A stretch of 54,923 nt of DNA from an uncultured Saprospiraceae bacterium (GCA_937934275.1 CALHAM010000028.1:1-54923), one strand, 5' to 3'. Positions 16,627 to 26,141 are shown, counted from the first letter of the stretch. The notes: generated from the sequence alone by a model not told the origin. Translations and numbers: made by a program.

Positions 16627-16833
16627 TTGTACCGGGCAAATGCTACTTTTATGAGAAAGACTAAAACCATACGCAGGTGAGCACCGTATCTATACCGCGT
16701 CGCGGGGCAACTTCAGCGCCTAAACGTCAACGTGTTTCTCTGAGGCATCTCTGTTTTATTGACGAATAAAATCATCCAGATTACCTCTCTTCTGACTCGC
16801 AAATACAAACACCAGCCACAAACAAGAAGTATT

Positions 16834-17172
16834 ATGTCCAACAAGCGTTACTTTGACCCAGAAGATTTAAAGAGGTTTGGCCAAATAGGAGAATGGCAAA
16901 AGCCAATGGCCGACAAATTCTTTGCTTGGTACGGTGAAGTGTTCAAAGATGGGGCGCTCACTGAGCGAGAAAAAGCGCTTATTGCCTTAGCGGTGGCACA
17001 TACGGTTCAATGTCCGTATTGCATTGATGCATATACGACAACGTGTTTGGAGAAAGGTGCTGATGAAGAACAGATGATGGAGGCTGTGCACGTAGCAGCG
17101 GCCATTCGCGCGGGTTCTAGTTTAGTGTTTTCTACTCAAATGATGAACCACGCTAAAGAAATCACCATGTGA
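16834..17172 (+). CDS. Arsenosugar biosynthesis-associated peroxidase-like protein (CMD/AhpD fold)
   Basis: A 112-residue carboxymuconolactone-decarboxylase-like protein starting at ATG 16834. It has the AhpD-type redox pair Cys60 and Cys63 in HTVQCPYCIDAY, followed by TTTCLEKGADEEQMMEAVHV, the pattern of the small peroxidase-like protein that accompanies the radical SAM enzyme ArsS. It lies 56 nt upstream of arsS on the same strand, the usual pairing. Its chemical role in arsenosugar synthesis is not established; a thiol redox function is suggested by the CxxC. No in-frame TGA indicating selenocysteine was seen. Confidence 0.85.
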   Translation: MSNKRYFDPEDLKRFGQIGEWQKPMADKFFAWYGEVFKDGALTEREKALIALAVAHTVQCPYCIDAYTTTCLEKGADEEQMMEAVHVAAAIRAGSSLVFSTQMMNHAKEITM

Positions 17173-17228
17173 GGGGAAGACCTTCTGTAACCTCGCCGCT
17201 TTTTGTTTTACGTGTAAACTACCTTGCC

Positions 17229-18302
17229 ATGAGCATTCACCCGCGCACACAAACGCTGGCCCGACGGCACAGCCCGCTATCCGACACCTTTTTTCAATTA
17301 GAAGTACTTAATGGTCGGGCATTAACCGATACTAAGATCCCCCCTTTTTCGGAAACCATTAGCCAGGTTGGCTATTCGGATGGGGTGTTAAGGCCGACGC
17401 GCATCGAGATTCTCCAGGTGAACGTAGGCAAACTATGCAATCAGGCCTGTGCACATTGCCATGTTGACGCTGGTCCGGACCGCAAGCGCGAAAACATGAC
17501 GAAGGAGACATTTGACCTTTGCCTGGAAGTGCTGCGTCGTTACGAAATCCCGACAGTAGACATTACCGGTGGTGCTCCGGAGATGAACCCCCATTTTCGA
17601 TGGTTTGTAGAGCAGTGCAGTGCTTTGGGCAAACGCGTACTCAACCGCTGCAACCTAACCATTATCCTGGTCCATGAGCGTTATCGCGACCTTCCGCAGT
17701 TCTTTGCTCAGCATGGCGTAGAGGTGATCTCGTCGCTGCCGCACTACAATGCGCGCCGAACCGACAGCCAACGCGGCGACGGAGTGTTCGAGGCCAGTAT
17801 TGAAGCCCTGCGTCTACTCAATGCAGCCGGCTACGGCCAACCCGACAGCGGCTTGAAAATCAATCTGGTCTACAATCCGACGGGCACTTTTTTGCCGGGA
17901 AATCAGGAGGCGCTCGAACGCGAATTCAAGGCGCAATTGCAGCGCAGATACGGCGTCGTTTTCAACCAGCTATACGCCATTACGAACATGCCGATCAGTC
18001 GCTTCTTGGATTACTTGCTCGAAAGCGGCCAGTACGACACATACATGCAAACGTTGCTCGACGCCTTTAATCCAGCGGCTGTGGCAGGCGTCATGTGCCG
18101 AAATACGATTTCAGTGAGCTGGGAGGGCTACCTGTACGACTGCGACTTCAACCAGATGCTCGATTTGAAGGTGAATGCTCCTGGCGTGCATATCCGCGAC
18201 TTTGATCTGGAGACGCTGGAGCAGCGCAGTATTGTGCTCAACCAACACTGTTACGGTTGCACAGCCGGTGCAGGCTCGAGCTGTGGAGGTCAGGTCGTCT
18301 GA
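17229..18302 (+). CDS. arsS: Arsenosugar biosynthesis radical SAM protein ArsS
   Basis: A 357-residue radical SAM enzyme. The 4Fe-4S motif is CNQACAHC (Cys70, Cys74, Cys77), extended into the family-typical HCHVDAGPDRKRENM. The core continues with DITGGAPEMNPHFRW. The C-terminal Cys-rich domain contains CRNTISVSWEGYLYDCDFNQM and the end CYGCTAGAGSSCGG, with several extra cysteines. ArsS homologues add a 5'-deoxyadenosyl group to methylated arsenic on the way to arsenosugars. No arsM methyltransferase, arsR repressor or efflux gene lies in the window. The chosen ATG (17229) drops a 20-residue extension with no conserved features. The 3' end overlaps the convergent carbamoyltransferase by 13 bases. 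Confidence 0.88.
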   Translation: MSIHPRTQTLARRHSPLSDTFFQLEVLNGRALTDTKIPPFSETISQVGYSDGVLRPTRIEILQVNVGKLCNQACAHCHVDAGPDRKRENMTKETFDLCLEVLRRYEIPTVDITGGAPEMNPHFRWFVEQCSALGKRVLNRCNLTIILVHERYRDLPQFFAQHGVEVISSLPHYNARRTDSQRGDGVFEASIEALRLLNAAGYGQPDSGLKINLVYNPTGTFLPGNQEALEREFKAQLQRRYGVVFNQLYAITNMPISRFLDYLLESGQYDTYMQTLLDAFNPAAVAGVMCRNTISVSWEGYLYDCDFNQMLDLKVNAPGVHIRDFDLETLEQRSIVLNQHCYGCTAGAGSSCGGQVV

Positions 18303-20053
18303 AGCCTTGTGCTGCGCTCGACGATGTAGTTTTCCAACACGAGCACATCCATGTGCGTGCGCAAGAAGCACGCAATGGCCTCCTCTGGGCGATTGACGAT
18401 AGGCTCGTTTTCGTTGAAAGAGGTGTTGAGCAGCACGGGTACGCCTGTTTTGCGAGCAAATGTTTCAATCAGGCCGTAGAAGCGCGGGTTGTCGGCCCGA
18501 TGTACGGTTTGCAGTCGCCCGCTGCCGTCTACGTGGGTTACAGCCGGAACGATGGCGCGCTTCTCAGGGCGTATGGCGTACACCTTTTCCATATAAGGCA
18601 CCTCATCGGGGTTTTCGAAAAAGTCAGCAGCGGCCTCGGCCAAGATGGCCGGTGCAAAGGGCCTAAAGTTTTCGCGGCGTTTGATTTTGTAGTTGATGCG
18701 CTCGCGGGCATGGACACAACGCGGGTCGGCCAATATAGAGCGATTGCCCAGAGCACGCGGGCCAAATTCGGCGCGGCCCTGGTACCAGCCTACTACATCT
18801 CCACGGATGAGGCAGTCAGCAACGCGCTCAAAGAGAACCTCATCGGGCAGGCGTTGGTACGCCAGGCCATGTTGACGCAGGGCCTCTTCAATTTCCGCCT
18901 CTGAGGCCCGATAGCCGGTGTATGCCCAGCGCCTTAAGGTAGGCCGAGGGCGCTGCTCGATGGCGTGCAGCGTATAGAGGGCGGCGCCTATGCTTGTGCC
19001 AGCATCGTGCCCTGCTGGTGGCAAATAGATGTGCTGAAAAGGGGTGTGCTTGCGCAATTTCCCCATGGCCACTGAGTTTTGGGCTACGCCGCCAGCCACG
19101 CAAAGGGTATTTAGTCCGGTTCGCTGGTATAGGTAATTGGCTACATGGAAGATCACTTCTTCAGCCATAGCCTGTACCGATGCTGCCAAGTCGCAGTGGT
19201 ATTCGGCAATAGGTTCCTGCGGCTGGCGCGCCGGTCCAAAATCTCGAGCCAGTCGGTCGGTGTAGAGTGGCCCCAACGTGGGTTGCCCTTCCCAAGACAT
19301 CTCAACTCCTTCCCAGAAATGCCGAAAGTAGGGCGGGTGCAAGGCGAATTTACCATTGGCCTTTAGGCGAATGACTGAGTGCATCTTCTCTAAAAACACA
19401 GGCTTCCCGTAAGGGGCCAAGCCCATGACTTTATACTCATCGCCGTAGTGCGGAAAGCCAAGGAGTTGGGTGAATGCGGTGTAAAAGAAGCCTAGCGAAT
19501 GCGGATATAGGATGCTTTGCAGCGGTTTGATGGCATTTTTTTGACCTACACCAAGCATACATGAGGTAAAATCGCCCATGCCGTCAATAGAAAGTAGGGC
19601 AGCTTTTTCGAACGGTGAAGCCCAAAAGGCTGAAGCCAGATGGCTGCGGTGGTGTTCTATCCAGCGCATACGCACCGGCCACTGCTTCGCCGTTAAATTA
19701 AAATGACGAGCCAATTGCTGTTTGATGCCGAACACCCCTCGTGCATTAGCGGCTCGGTTAGCCAATTGTTCCGTCCAGAGCCGGCGGCGCAATACGTAGG
19801 CAATTTTATACCCCAAGCGGGCAAGGGGATTGCGCGAAATGGCTATGGTCCGCACCTGCTGCAACTCAATGCCTGCCTCTTGTAAGCAAAAGTGAATGGC
19901 CTCTGTGGGCAGGCCGGCCCAGTGCTTGATGCGCCGAAAGCGTTCCTCCTCAGAAGCAGCAACTAATTCGGCGCCTTGGAAGAGGGCTGCTGCGGCATCG
20001 GCGTGATAGACATTGAGGCCCAGTGTGTAGTCAGGAGCGGTAGCGTTGCTCAT
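18290..20053 (-). CDS. NodU/CmcH-family carbamoyltransferase
   Basis: A 587-residue enzyme of the family that moves a carbamoyl group from carbamoyl phosphate, via carbamoyl-adenylate, to a sugar or antibiotic hydroxyl. The Kae1-like N-terminal domain shows the metal-binding HHRSHLASAF and LLSIDGMGDF segments and the nucleotide region CVAGGVAQNSV. The C-terminal carbamoyltransferase domain has GRAEFGPRALGNRSILADPR and FRPFAPAIL. It begins 23 bases inside the end of the upstream GT2 glycosyltransferase gene on the same strand, so the two are likely translationally coupled. This points to carbamoylation of a cell-surface sugar or glycolipid. The acceptor is unknown. Confidence 0.88.
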   Translation of the reverse strand: MSNATAPDYTLGLNVYHADAAAALFQGAELVAASEEERFRRIKHWAGLPTEAIHFCLQEAGIELQQVRTIAISRNPLARLGYKIAYVLRRRLWTEQLANRAANARGVFGIKQQLARHFNLTAKQWPVRMRWIEHHRSHLASAFWASPFEKAALLSIDGMGDFTSCMLGVGQKNAIKPLQSILYPHSLGFFYTAFTQLLGFPHYGDEYKVMGLAPYGKPVFLEKMHSVIRLKANGKFALHPPYFRHFWEGVEMSWEGQPTLGPLYTDRLARDFGPARQPQEPIAEYHCDLAASVQAMAEEVIFHVANYLYQRTGLNTLCVAGGVAQNSVAMGKLRKHTPFQHIYLPPAGHDAGTSIGAALYTLHAIEQRPRPTLRRWAYTGYRASEAEIEEALRQHGLAYQRLPDEVLFERVADCLIRGDVVGWYQGRAEFGPRALGNRSILADPRCVHARERINYKIKRRENFRPFAPAILAEAAADFFENPDEVPYMEKVYAIRPEKRAIVPAVTHVDGSGRLQTVHRADNPRFYGLIETFARKTGVPVLLNTSFNENEPIVNRPEEAIACFLRTHMDVLVLENYIVERSTRLQTT

Positions 20054-20882
20054 AGATTTTAGCGTCCACTAAAAAGCGAAACCAAAAGCCTTGTAGAACG
20101 TGAAAAATTAAGCCCTGCGGGCCGTCTAGGAAGCCGAGTCGAAGGAAATAGCGCACGAAGAAGTAGAGAAATGGCCGTACAAACAGCGGCAGCCGTTCGT
20201 ATTGGCGCTTCCAATAGCGCCTCCGCTGTTGAGGCGTACCCCATAAGTCGGGTTTCACTAATTGTTCGGTGGCTCTTTGTGTCGGAGTGCGTTGGTCCTC
20301 GGCTTCTAAAGACGCCCATATGTTGTGGCGTTCCGTAAAGCGGTGCAGCGATTCGGTTACGATGTCTTCGATATCGCCTTTAAGTGGAAGGACTTTGCCC
20401 TCGACGCGGAAGTGCTGGTCGTAGCGGCGCGGCTCGCAATACCCCTTACCTCGGCGGAAGAGCACAGCGTGATAAACCGGATAATGCCCGCCGTAGCGTA
20501 TCCAGCGGCCGAGGAAGATCGTCCGGCGGCTGACTAGGAAGCCGTTGACGTCGTTAGGGATGGGATTTTGAAAGGCGTTGCGTATAGATTGCTGCAGCCC
20601 TTCGGTTAGGCGGTGGTCGGCGTCTAAGTGCAGCACCCATTCAAACCGCAATGGCAAGTTTTGCAAGGCCCAATTGCGCTGCTGGCTATAGTTTTCAAAA
20701 GGATGGTAGACGACCTGGGCGCCCCATTGGCGGGCTAAGTCTATCGTGTTGTCGGTAGATCCAGAGTCCACTACAAATACTTCTGCGACAAGGCCTTTGA
20801 GCGAACGCAAACAGTCGGCGATGTGGCGTGCTTCGTTGAAGGTAAGCACGATGGCGCTTATAGGTAGAGGCGTTTCAGGCAT
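20031..20882 (-). CDS. Glycosyltransferase family 2 (WaaE/KdtX-like)
   Basis: From ATG 20882 the protein has about 283 residues. The GT-A nucleotide-sugar fold is evident: ISAIVLTFNEARHIADCL at the N-terminus, VFVVDSGSTDNT, and the metal motif LHLDADHRL (DxD-like). The C-terminal part is basic and aromatic (RPFLYFFVRYFLRLGFLDG), resembling the lipopolysaccharide-core transferases that associate with the membrane. The overlap with the carbamoyltransferase suggests both act on the same glycan. An upstream in-frame start (20972) adds 30 unconserved-looking residues and is not preferred. Confidence 0.82.
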   Translation of the reverse strand: MPETPLPISAIVLTFNEARHIADCLRSLKGLVAEVFVVDSGSTDNTIDLARQWGAQVVYHPFENYSQQRNWALQNLPLRFEWVLHLDADHRLTEGLQQSIRNAFQNPIPNDVNGFLVSRRTIFLGRWIRYGGHYPVYHAVLFRRGKGYCEPRRYDQHFRVEGKVLPLKGDIEDIVTESLHRFTERHNIWASLEAEDQRTPTQRATEQLVKPDLWGTPQQRRRYWKRQYERLPLFVRPFLYFFVRYFLRLGFLDGPQGLIFHVLQGFWFRFLVDAKIYEQRYRS

Positions 20883-21004
20883 GTTCGAGGGTGCAGCGTT
20901 TTGCCCACAAAAGTCGTCAAAGCCCTTGGCGCGAGCAAAATTTGCCGAGGAGAGCAGCGATAGGTCCAACAACAGCAGCAGTCTTTTGTCGGTACACCCA
21001 TGGT

Positions 21005-22615
21005 CTATTCAGGCGGACCTAACTTCTCTTTTATCTTCAAAAATTCTTGTGAAGCCCGTTCTGGATGAAGAGCAGCGGCCTCCTTGTTTTCACCTACAAT
21101 GTAGTAGTGTGCCACTTCAGTGTAGGGTAGGGTAGTACTAAAGATGCCATCGCCTGCTGTGGTATCGCCGTTTTCGCCGGCGTCATTTAGGGGAGCAAGT
21201 CGGAAGGCTTGCGAGCGCTGTTTGCGGTAGTACACCCAGCCGTTTTCGGCCTCCTTAATTTGGGCGGTAATGAGCACGCTGTCGCCTCGAATTTCATGTT
21301 TTACAGCATCAATGATGGGAGCAGGCTTGTTGAGCGCCGGATGCTGCATCAGGTATTTCGAGCGGCGGTCCATCAGCTGGCGAAGGCCTATGATTTTGTC
21401 CGGTCCGACCACTAAGGTACTGTCCAAGCTTTTTTTAAAAGCCTCGTATGAGTACAACTTAAGCGTGTCTTTTTGCACCCAAGGGTCAATTTCCTTCATC
21501 ATCGCTTGAGCTTCTTTGAGCCATTGGCCGTTGGCCAGCCAATCGTTGACGATGGTGCGCACATGGGCGAGGTAGATTTTGCGATACAGGGGCACGCGCA
21601 ACAATTTGGAAATGAGCGGGCGTTTGGCATTGTTGAACTCGGCCAGCGGACTGTATTCAATAAGTTCCAGGTCGCTCATGGTGCTGAAGCTGAAATCGCG
21701 TCGCCAGCCACCGAAAGCCATGTTCAGGTCCCAAATGAGAGGATGTCCTACCCCGGAAGAGTCAATCCACAAGTAATAATTGTGCGATAGCGAGCCGGTA
21801 TAGCTGTCCAGATTGACGATGACGTTGTTGAGGGCGTGCATCCACAGCGTTTGATCGATGTTGAGGACGGTTTCTATCTGTTGGGGCTGCTGATTGAGTA
21901 CTTTGATAAGGTGGATAAGCGGTCGCCAGGCGGCTGGGTCATCCACTTCGTAGAAAGCCTCATAGCAGCCGGGGTTGTCGTTGAGGTACATGAGCGAAGC
22001 GTTTTCGCCCTTGGGGCAGCCGCTTTGGCTGCGGACGCGCTTCCATTGGTCGGGGTCGCACTTGACCAAGTAACCTGCTCGGGTTCCGAAATGCTTCTCA
22101 ATGAACAGTTCGTCTATTGATTCGGTGTTGATGTAAAGGCCGTAAAAGTTCTTATTGATGAATACTTTGGTGAAGTTGCACTGTGGTGCGGGCATGTAGC
22201 GGCGTACAATCAGATAGGCCAGAGGGTCGCGCACGAAGCTAGGGTCCAAAAAGCCGTTTGAAAGTTTGAGGGTCGTATGGCCATCTTTAAGTTTTTGGTC
22301 TTTTATTCGATAATTAAGTTTGATGTTTATGGGCAATTTGCGGGAGGTCTCTTTTCGAGTGCGGAAATAGGAGCTATTGCCTTTGTAGCGCACGCCGACA
22401 CTATCAAATTTGACGCCGTTGACGAAGGCTGTTGCCAAAAGACGCCCCTCTGGATTGACAGTTTTGAGCGAGTCCAGTTTCCAGTCCCAGTCGGGGTGTG
22501 GGATTTCGATGCGAATTTCCTGGATGCCTTTGCCGTAAAAATCCTGGGCAGAAATGCGCAGGGGCGCCCCCGTGCACGCCATTGCCAAACAGAGGGATAA
22601 AAAGAGACTACGCAT
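21005..22615 (-). CDS. Secreted CotH-family protein (copy 2 of a tandem pair)
   Basis: A 536-residue protein with signal peptide (MRSLFLSLCLAMACTG...ISAQ). It has the CotH pattern: GVRYKGNSSYF, TTLKLSNGFLDPSFVRD, FINKNFYGLYINTESID, and the active-site-like segment IWDLNMAFGGW. CotH is an atypical protein-kinase fold that phosphorylates proteins in Bacillus spore coats; Bacteroidota homologues are usually secreted. Here the second acidic residue of the usual WDxD is Asn (WDLN), as in its neighbour. A C-terminal segment (ITAQIKEAENGWVYYRKQRS, then GDGIFSTTLP) looks like an added beta-domain. It lies 64 nt downstream of its paralogue. The substrate is unknown. Confidence 0.85.
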   Translation of the reverse strand: MRSLFLSLCLAMACTGAPLRISAQDFYGKGIQEIRIEIPHPDWDWKLDSLKTVNPEGRLLATAFVNGVKFDSVGVRYKGNSSYFRTRKETSRKLPINIKLNYRIKDQKLKDGHTTLKLSNGFLDPSFVRDPLAYLIVRRYMPAPQCNFTKVFINKNFYGLYINTESIDELFIEKHFGTRAGYLVKCDPDQWKRVRSQSGCPKGENASLMYLNDNPGCYEAFYEVDDPAAWRPLIHLIKVLNQQPQQIETVLNIDQTLWMHALNNVIVNLDSYTGSLSHNYYLWIDSSGVGHPLIWDLNMAFGGWRRDFSFSTMSDLELIEYSPLAEFNNAKRPLISKLLRVPLYRKIYLAHVRTIVNDWLANGQWLKEAQAMMKEIDPWVQKDTLKLYSYEAFKKSLDSTLVVGPDKIIGLRQLMDRRSKYLMQHPALNKPAPIIDAVKHEIRGDSVLITAQIKEAENGWVYYRKQRSQAFRLAPLNDAGENGDTTAGDGIFSTTLPYTEVAHYYIVGENKEAAALHPERASQEFLKIKEKLGPPE

Positions 22616-22679
22616 AGTTGTGGTTGTATTTTCGAACAAACTTTGGCCTTTTACCCGCGTACGGCTGAAGGTGAGCGCG

Positions 22680-24296
22680 CTACTTATTGAGGTCTGCGAG
22701 CTTGACTTGATACGGCGCCTTAACGTAGTTAAATGGCGAGAATTGCACGGTGCCGGCGTTTTCGGCCATCAGATAGTACTCCAACACGGCATCGCTGCTG
22801 GGCGCGTCTATGCTAATGGTGAAAGCCTTCGTGCCGGGCAAGAGGGCGGCGCTGTTGTCCTCCTGCATGACGGCAGATTGGAACGGCTGGTTTTGCTGAA
22901 AGCGGTAATAAATGAATACGCGTTTCGGATAGCGGTCGGCTTTACAAGAGATTCGGAAGGCGGTAACGGGTTGCGCTTCAAACTTGGCGCGTCCTTGTAC
23001 GCCAACGTCGCTGATGTTGGAGGGGAGGGCAGTCAGTTCAGGATGCGTTTTGAGGAAGGCCGAGCGTTTGCTCATCAGTTCAACAATACCCGGAATGCGG
23101 CTGCGCGCCCCTGTCGTGGCCTTTAGGCTGTTTTGAAAATCTTCGAGGCTGTACGGTTTGTATTTGTCGTCGTTGTAAGGCACTACAATGAGCGCCTGAA
23201 GGGCTTTGGCGCGCTTTTCGTATTCGCCGTTGGCGAAGAAGTCGTTGTTAATCTGCCGCACATGGGCTAAGTACATTTTCCGATAGATAGGGTCGCTCAA
23301 TAGTTTAGAAATCAGTGGTTTTAGCGGATTATCAGCGTGCAGCAACGGGTCCAAACGCTGCAGACCGCGCAAGTCTAAATCGCTACCCTGACCGGTGTTT
23401 TTGAAGCTGCCAAACGCCAAGTTCAAATCCCAATGTACAGGTTGAAAACGGCCGTGCTCGTCTTGATAGAGGTAGTAGTTGACACTACGCGCGCCGGAGT
23501 AGCTGCTGAGGTTCACCATAACGTTATTGAGGGCCAGCATCCACAGCGCGCGGTCTACGTCGAGGTGCTTGCTGATTTGGCCCAAATCGTTGTTGAGTAC
23601 GCGCGTCAGTTCTTGCAACGCCGTCCAGCCGCGTTCCGATTTCATCTCGAAATTCTGCCGGTAACAATCTATGTTGGCTTCGTATTCCAGCGAGCCGAAG
23701 ATGTTTTGTTTACAGCCGGAAGGAATGTTTTCGGGCTTATAATCTACGCCGGCTTTAAACAACGGGCCATCGTCCGAGCCAAAATGCTTGCGCAAAAACT
23801 GACCCTCTACGCTTTCTAAATTGATGAATACGCCCAAATATTCGTTATTGACGTATAGTTTGGTATATGAAGCACGCGGCGAGGGCATGTACTGGGCCGC
23901 AATTTCGTGAAAGAGCATTTCGCGCACCATGCTAGGGTCGCGCAATGCGGCAGATAACTTAATAGAAGTACAGCCCTGGTGTTGGAGCGACTTGTCCGTA
24001 TAATTTAGCTGAATCTGAAAAGGATTGCGTTTCAGGCCGGTTTGATAGGAGTTGTTGCCTCGGAAGCGGACACCTACGCCTTCGTAGCTGATACCGTCCA
24101 CTATAGCGCTACCTACTAACATGCCTTTTCCGTAGATGCGCAGCGAGTCTAAAACTTCGTTCCAGTTAGCTACAGGGAGATTTAGGCGAATTTCGCCTAT
24201 AGTGCTCTTGTCAAAAAAATCACGAGTAGTCTTGGGTGTTTGTGCTTGAAGTAAACTAGGGAGGCAGCAGATTAACAAAAAGAAAATCTTTTTCAT
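22680..24296 (-). CDS. Secreted CotH-family protein (copy 1 of a tandem pair)
   Basis: A 538-residue protein with signal peptide (MKKIFFLLICCLPSLLQAQ), start chosen at ATG 24296. It is a clear paralogue of the next gene, sharing GVRFRGNNSYQ, STSIKLSAALRDPSMVRE-like order, YVNNEYLGVFINLESVE, NYYLYQDEHGRF and HWDLNLAFGSF. Domain order and length are the same, which indicates a local duplication. The C-terminal part (FRISCKADRYPKRVFIYYRF) replaces the C-terminal segment of copy 2 with a related beta-rich domain. The divergent gap to pepD (24297-24539) holds a TACATTTG box for pepD. Confidence 0.85.
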   Translation of the reverse strand: MKKIFFLLICCLPSLLQAQTPKTTRDFFDKSTIGEIRLNLPVANWNEVLDSLRIYGKGMLVGSAIVDGISYEGVGVRFRGNNSYQTGLKRNPFQIQLNYTDKSLQHQGCTSIKLSAALRDPSMVREMLFHEIAAQYMPSPRASYTKLYVNNEYLGVFINLESVEGQFLRKHFGSDDGPLFKAGVDYKPENIPSGCKQNIFGSLEYEANIDCYRQNFEMKSERGWTALQELTRVLNNDLGQISKHLDVDRALWMLALNNVMVNLSSYSGARSVNYYLYQDEHGRFQPVHWDLNLAFGSFKNTGQGSDLDLRGLQRLDPLLHADNPLKPLISKLLSDPIYRKMYLAHVRQINNDFFANGEYEKRAKALQALIVVPYNDDKYKPYSLEDFQNSLKATTGARSRIPGIVELMSKRSAFLKTHPELTALPSNISDVGVQGRAKFEAQPVTAFRISCKADRYPKRVFIYYRFQQNQPFQSAVMQEDNSAALLPGTKAFTISIDAPSSDAVLEYYLMAENAGTVQFSPFNYVKAPYQVKLADLNK

Positions 24297-24467
24297 GGCG
24301 GATGACGACGAAACGTTTGAGAGTACTGGTTCAGATTTGGGCGCAATGATACGAAAACATTTCAACCGATGTCGTCCGCGCTTAGGCGCAATTGCGCAGC
24401 CGAATAGCCCATACACTTTTTGAGTAGCGAGTAGTCAAGAGTGAGGCACTTCGATAAAGGAATAACC

Positions 24468-24475
24468 TACATTTG
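24468..24475 (+). promoter_or_regulatory. TACATTTG -7-like box before pepD
   Basis: A perfect TAnnTTTG box lies about 65 nt before the ATG at 24540, within the divergent CotH/pepD gap. No clear -33 TTG is present at the usual spacing. Confidence 0.35.
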
Positions 24476-24539
24476 CGTATTGGTCTGTGTCGTGCACTAT
24501 TTTTTTTCTCTCTTTTGAAAAGAAACCCTATTTTCATTT

Positions 24540-26018
24540 ATGTTTGTTGCTTCTTCTCGCGCCGCCATCGAAGGGCTTGAGCCTCAGCTGCTGTGGCAAT
24601 ACTTTTACGAAATCAGTCAGATACCGCGCTGCTCAAAAAAGGAGGAGCGCGTTACGGCTTACTTAGAGGAACAATTTAAGCGGCTTAGTCTCCGATACTT
24701 TCGCGACAAACATGGTAATATCGTCGCACGTGTGCCGGCCACGCGCGGGCGAAAAGGTGCTCCCCTGGTAGCCCTTCAGGCCCACAGCGATATGGTATGT
24801 GAGAAAAACCGAGGCACGCAGCACGACTTCGACAGCGATCCTATTCGTTTACTGCGTGTGGGAGAATGGATAGGCGCCGAGGGCACTACTCTCGGAGCCG
24901 ACAACGGCATTGGTATGGCGGCTGCCTTAGCCGTCGCTGCCGATCCGGAGGCCTGTCACGGTCCGTTAGAAATACTCATTACGGTAGATGAAGAAACCGG
25001 ACTTAATGGCGCCCAAAAATTGTCAGCTAAAATATTAAAGTCGCGCTATTTGCTCAATTTAGATACGGAAGAGGACGGAGTCTTCTGCATCGGTTGCGCT
25101 GGAGGCATAGACACCAAAGGCACCTTCGCCGTGCCTACCGAACCCGCCGATGCTCATGGTAAGGTAGCAGTGGCTGTGCGCATCGGGGGGCTTAAGGGCG
25201 GCCATTCCGGAATGGACATTCACATAGGCCGCGCTAATGCCATCAAACTCTTAGCCCGAACCCTGCATGAGCTGTCTGGGCTAAAGCCGCGCATAGCCTC
25301 GCTTCAGGGGGGCAGTAAGCGCAATGCCATCGCACGGGAAGCCGAAGCCATCCTCGTTGTTGGCTCCCACCAGGTTGGGCATGTGCAGTCTCATCTGGCG
25401 CGATGCCAGCGAATGTTCTTAAGTGAATTTGGAGCCACCGACCCTGAACTGCACCTCAGTAGCGAAGTAGTCTCCGTGCCTGAGCATGTGTACTCTAAGC
25501 GATTTGCCAATCGCCTTCTGCAACTGTTACTAACTCTGCCGCATGGCGTCATCCGAATGAGCGCAGACATTCCAGGATTAGTAGAAACATCTACCAACCT
25601 GGCCACTATCGCCCAAGAAAACGGTCGCCTGACCATAGGCACCAGCCAGCGCAGTTCCGTAGAGCCTGCCAAACAGCATTTAGCTGCTTCTATAGCTGCC
25701 GGCATGAAACTAGCAGGCGCTAAAGTTTCGCACAGCGATGGCTATCCGGGCTGGCAACCCAATGTAAACGCCCGCTTATTGACCATTGGGTGCAGTGCTG
25801 CCCAGCGTGTTTTAGGCCATCCGCCGCGTATTGAAGCCATTCACGCGGGCTTAGAGTGCGGCCTCATTGGTGCCAAATATCCGGATATGGAAATGCTCTC
25901 GTTCGGGCCTACCATCACCGGTGCCCATTCTCCCGACGAGCGCGTTCACATCCCAGCAGTGGAGCGCTTTTATACGTTGCTCAAGAGCATCTTAGATGAC
26001 CTTAGCCGGCCGAAATGA
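24540..26018 (+). CDS. pepD: Aminoacyl-histidine dipeptidase (M20 family)
   Basis: A 492-residue cytosolic metallopeptidase that splits unspecific dipeptides, classically Xaa-His. The di-metal ligands of PepD are recognisable: His in LQAHSDMVCEK, bridging Asp in LGADNGIGMA, the catalytic Glu pair in VDEETGLNGA, Asp in LLNLDTEEDG, and the late His in TGAHSPDERV. The lid domain is inserted between (GGLKGGHSGMDIHIGRANA). Length and order match the family throughout. It is 123 nt upstream of the lipid kinase gene on the same strand. Confidence 0.93.
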   Translation: MFVASSRAAIEGLEPQLLWQYFYEISQIPRCSKKEERVTAYLEEQFKRLSLRYFRDKHGNIVARVPATRGRKGAPLVALQAHSDMVCEKNRGTQHDFDSDPIRLLRVGEWIGAEGTTLGADNGIGMAAALAVAADPEACHGPLEILITVDEETGLNGAQKLSAKILKSRYLLNLDTEEDGVFCIGCAGGIDTKGTFAVPTEPADAHGKVAVAVRIGGLKGGHSGMDIHIGRANAIKLLARTLHELSGLKPRIASLQGGSKRNAIAREAEAILVVGSHQVGHVQSHLARCQRMFLSEFGATDPELHLSSEVVSVPEHVYSKRFANRLLQLLLTLPHGVIRMSADIPGLVETSTNLATIAQENGRLTIGTSQRSSVEPAKQHLAASIAAGMKLAGAKVSHSDGYPGWQPNVNARLLTIGCSAAQRVLGHPPRIEAIHAGLECGLIGAKYPDMEMLSFGPTITGAHSPDERVHIPAVERFYTLLKSILDDLSRPK

Positions 26019-26141
26019 GAGCTTTACAGGTCTTATGCTAAGGTTCTCAACGCCTCTCCTTTTATCTGTGTGGAAGAACAACAGAAGGGCATAGGGTGCT
26101 CAAAACACATCTCACACTACACGAACATTCGCCTGAAACCC

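Noticed and set aside
16322-16654. 110-codon open frame over the 54-residue 2TM gene
   Set aside because: Cys/Arg/Trp-rich and low in protein character, while the alternative frame from 16398 gives two clean membrane spans behind a promoter box.
16834-18302. Selenocysteine in the ArsS or peroxidase-like proteins
   Set aside because: Some homologous families use Sec, but both frames run without in-frame TGA and carry Cys at the visible redox positions.
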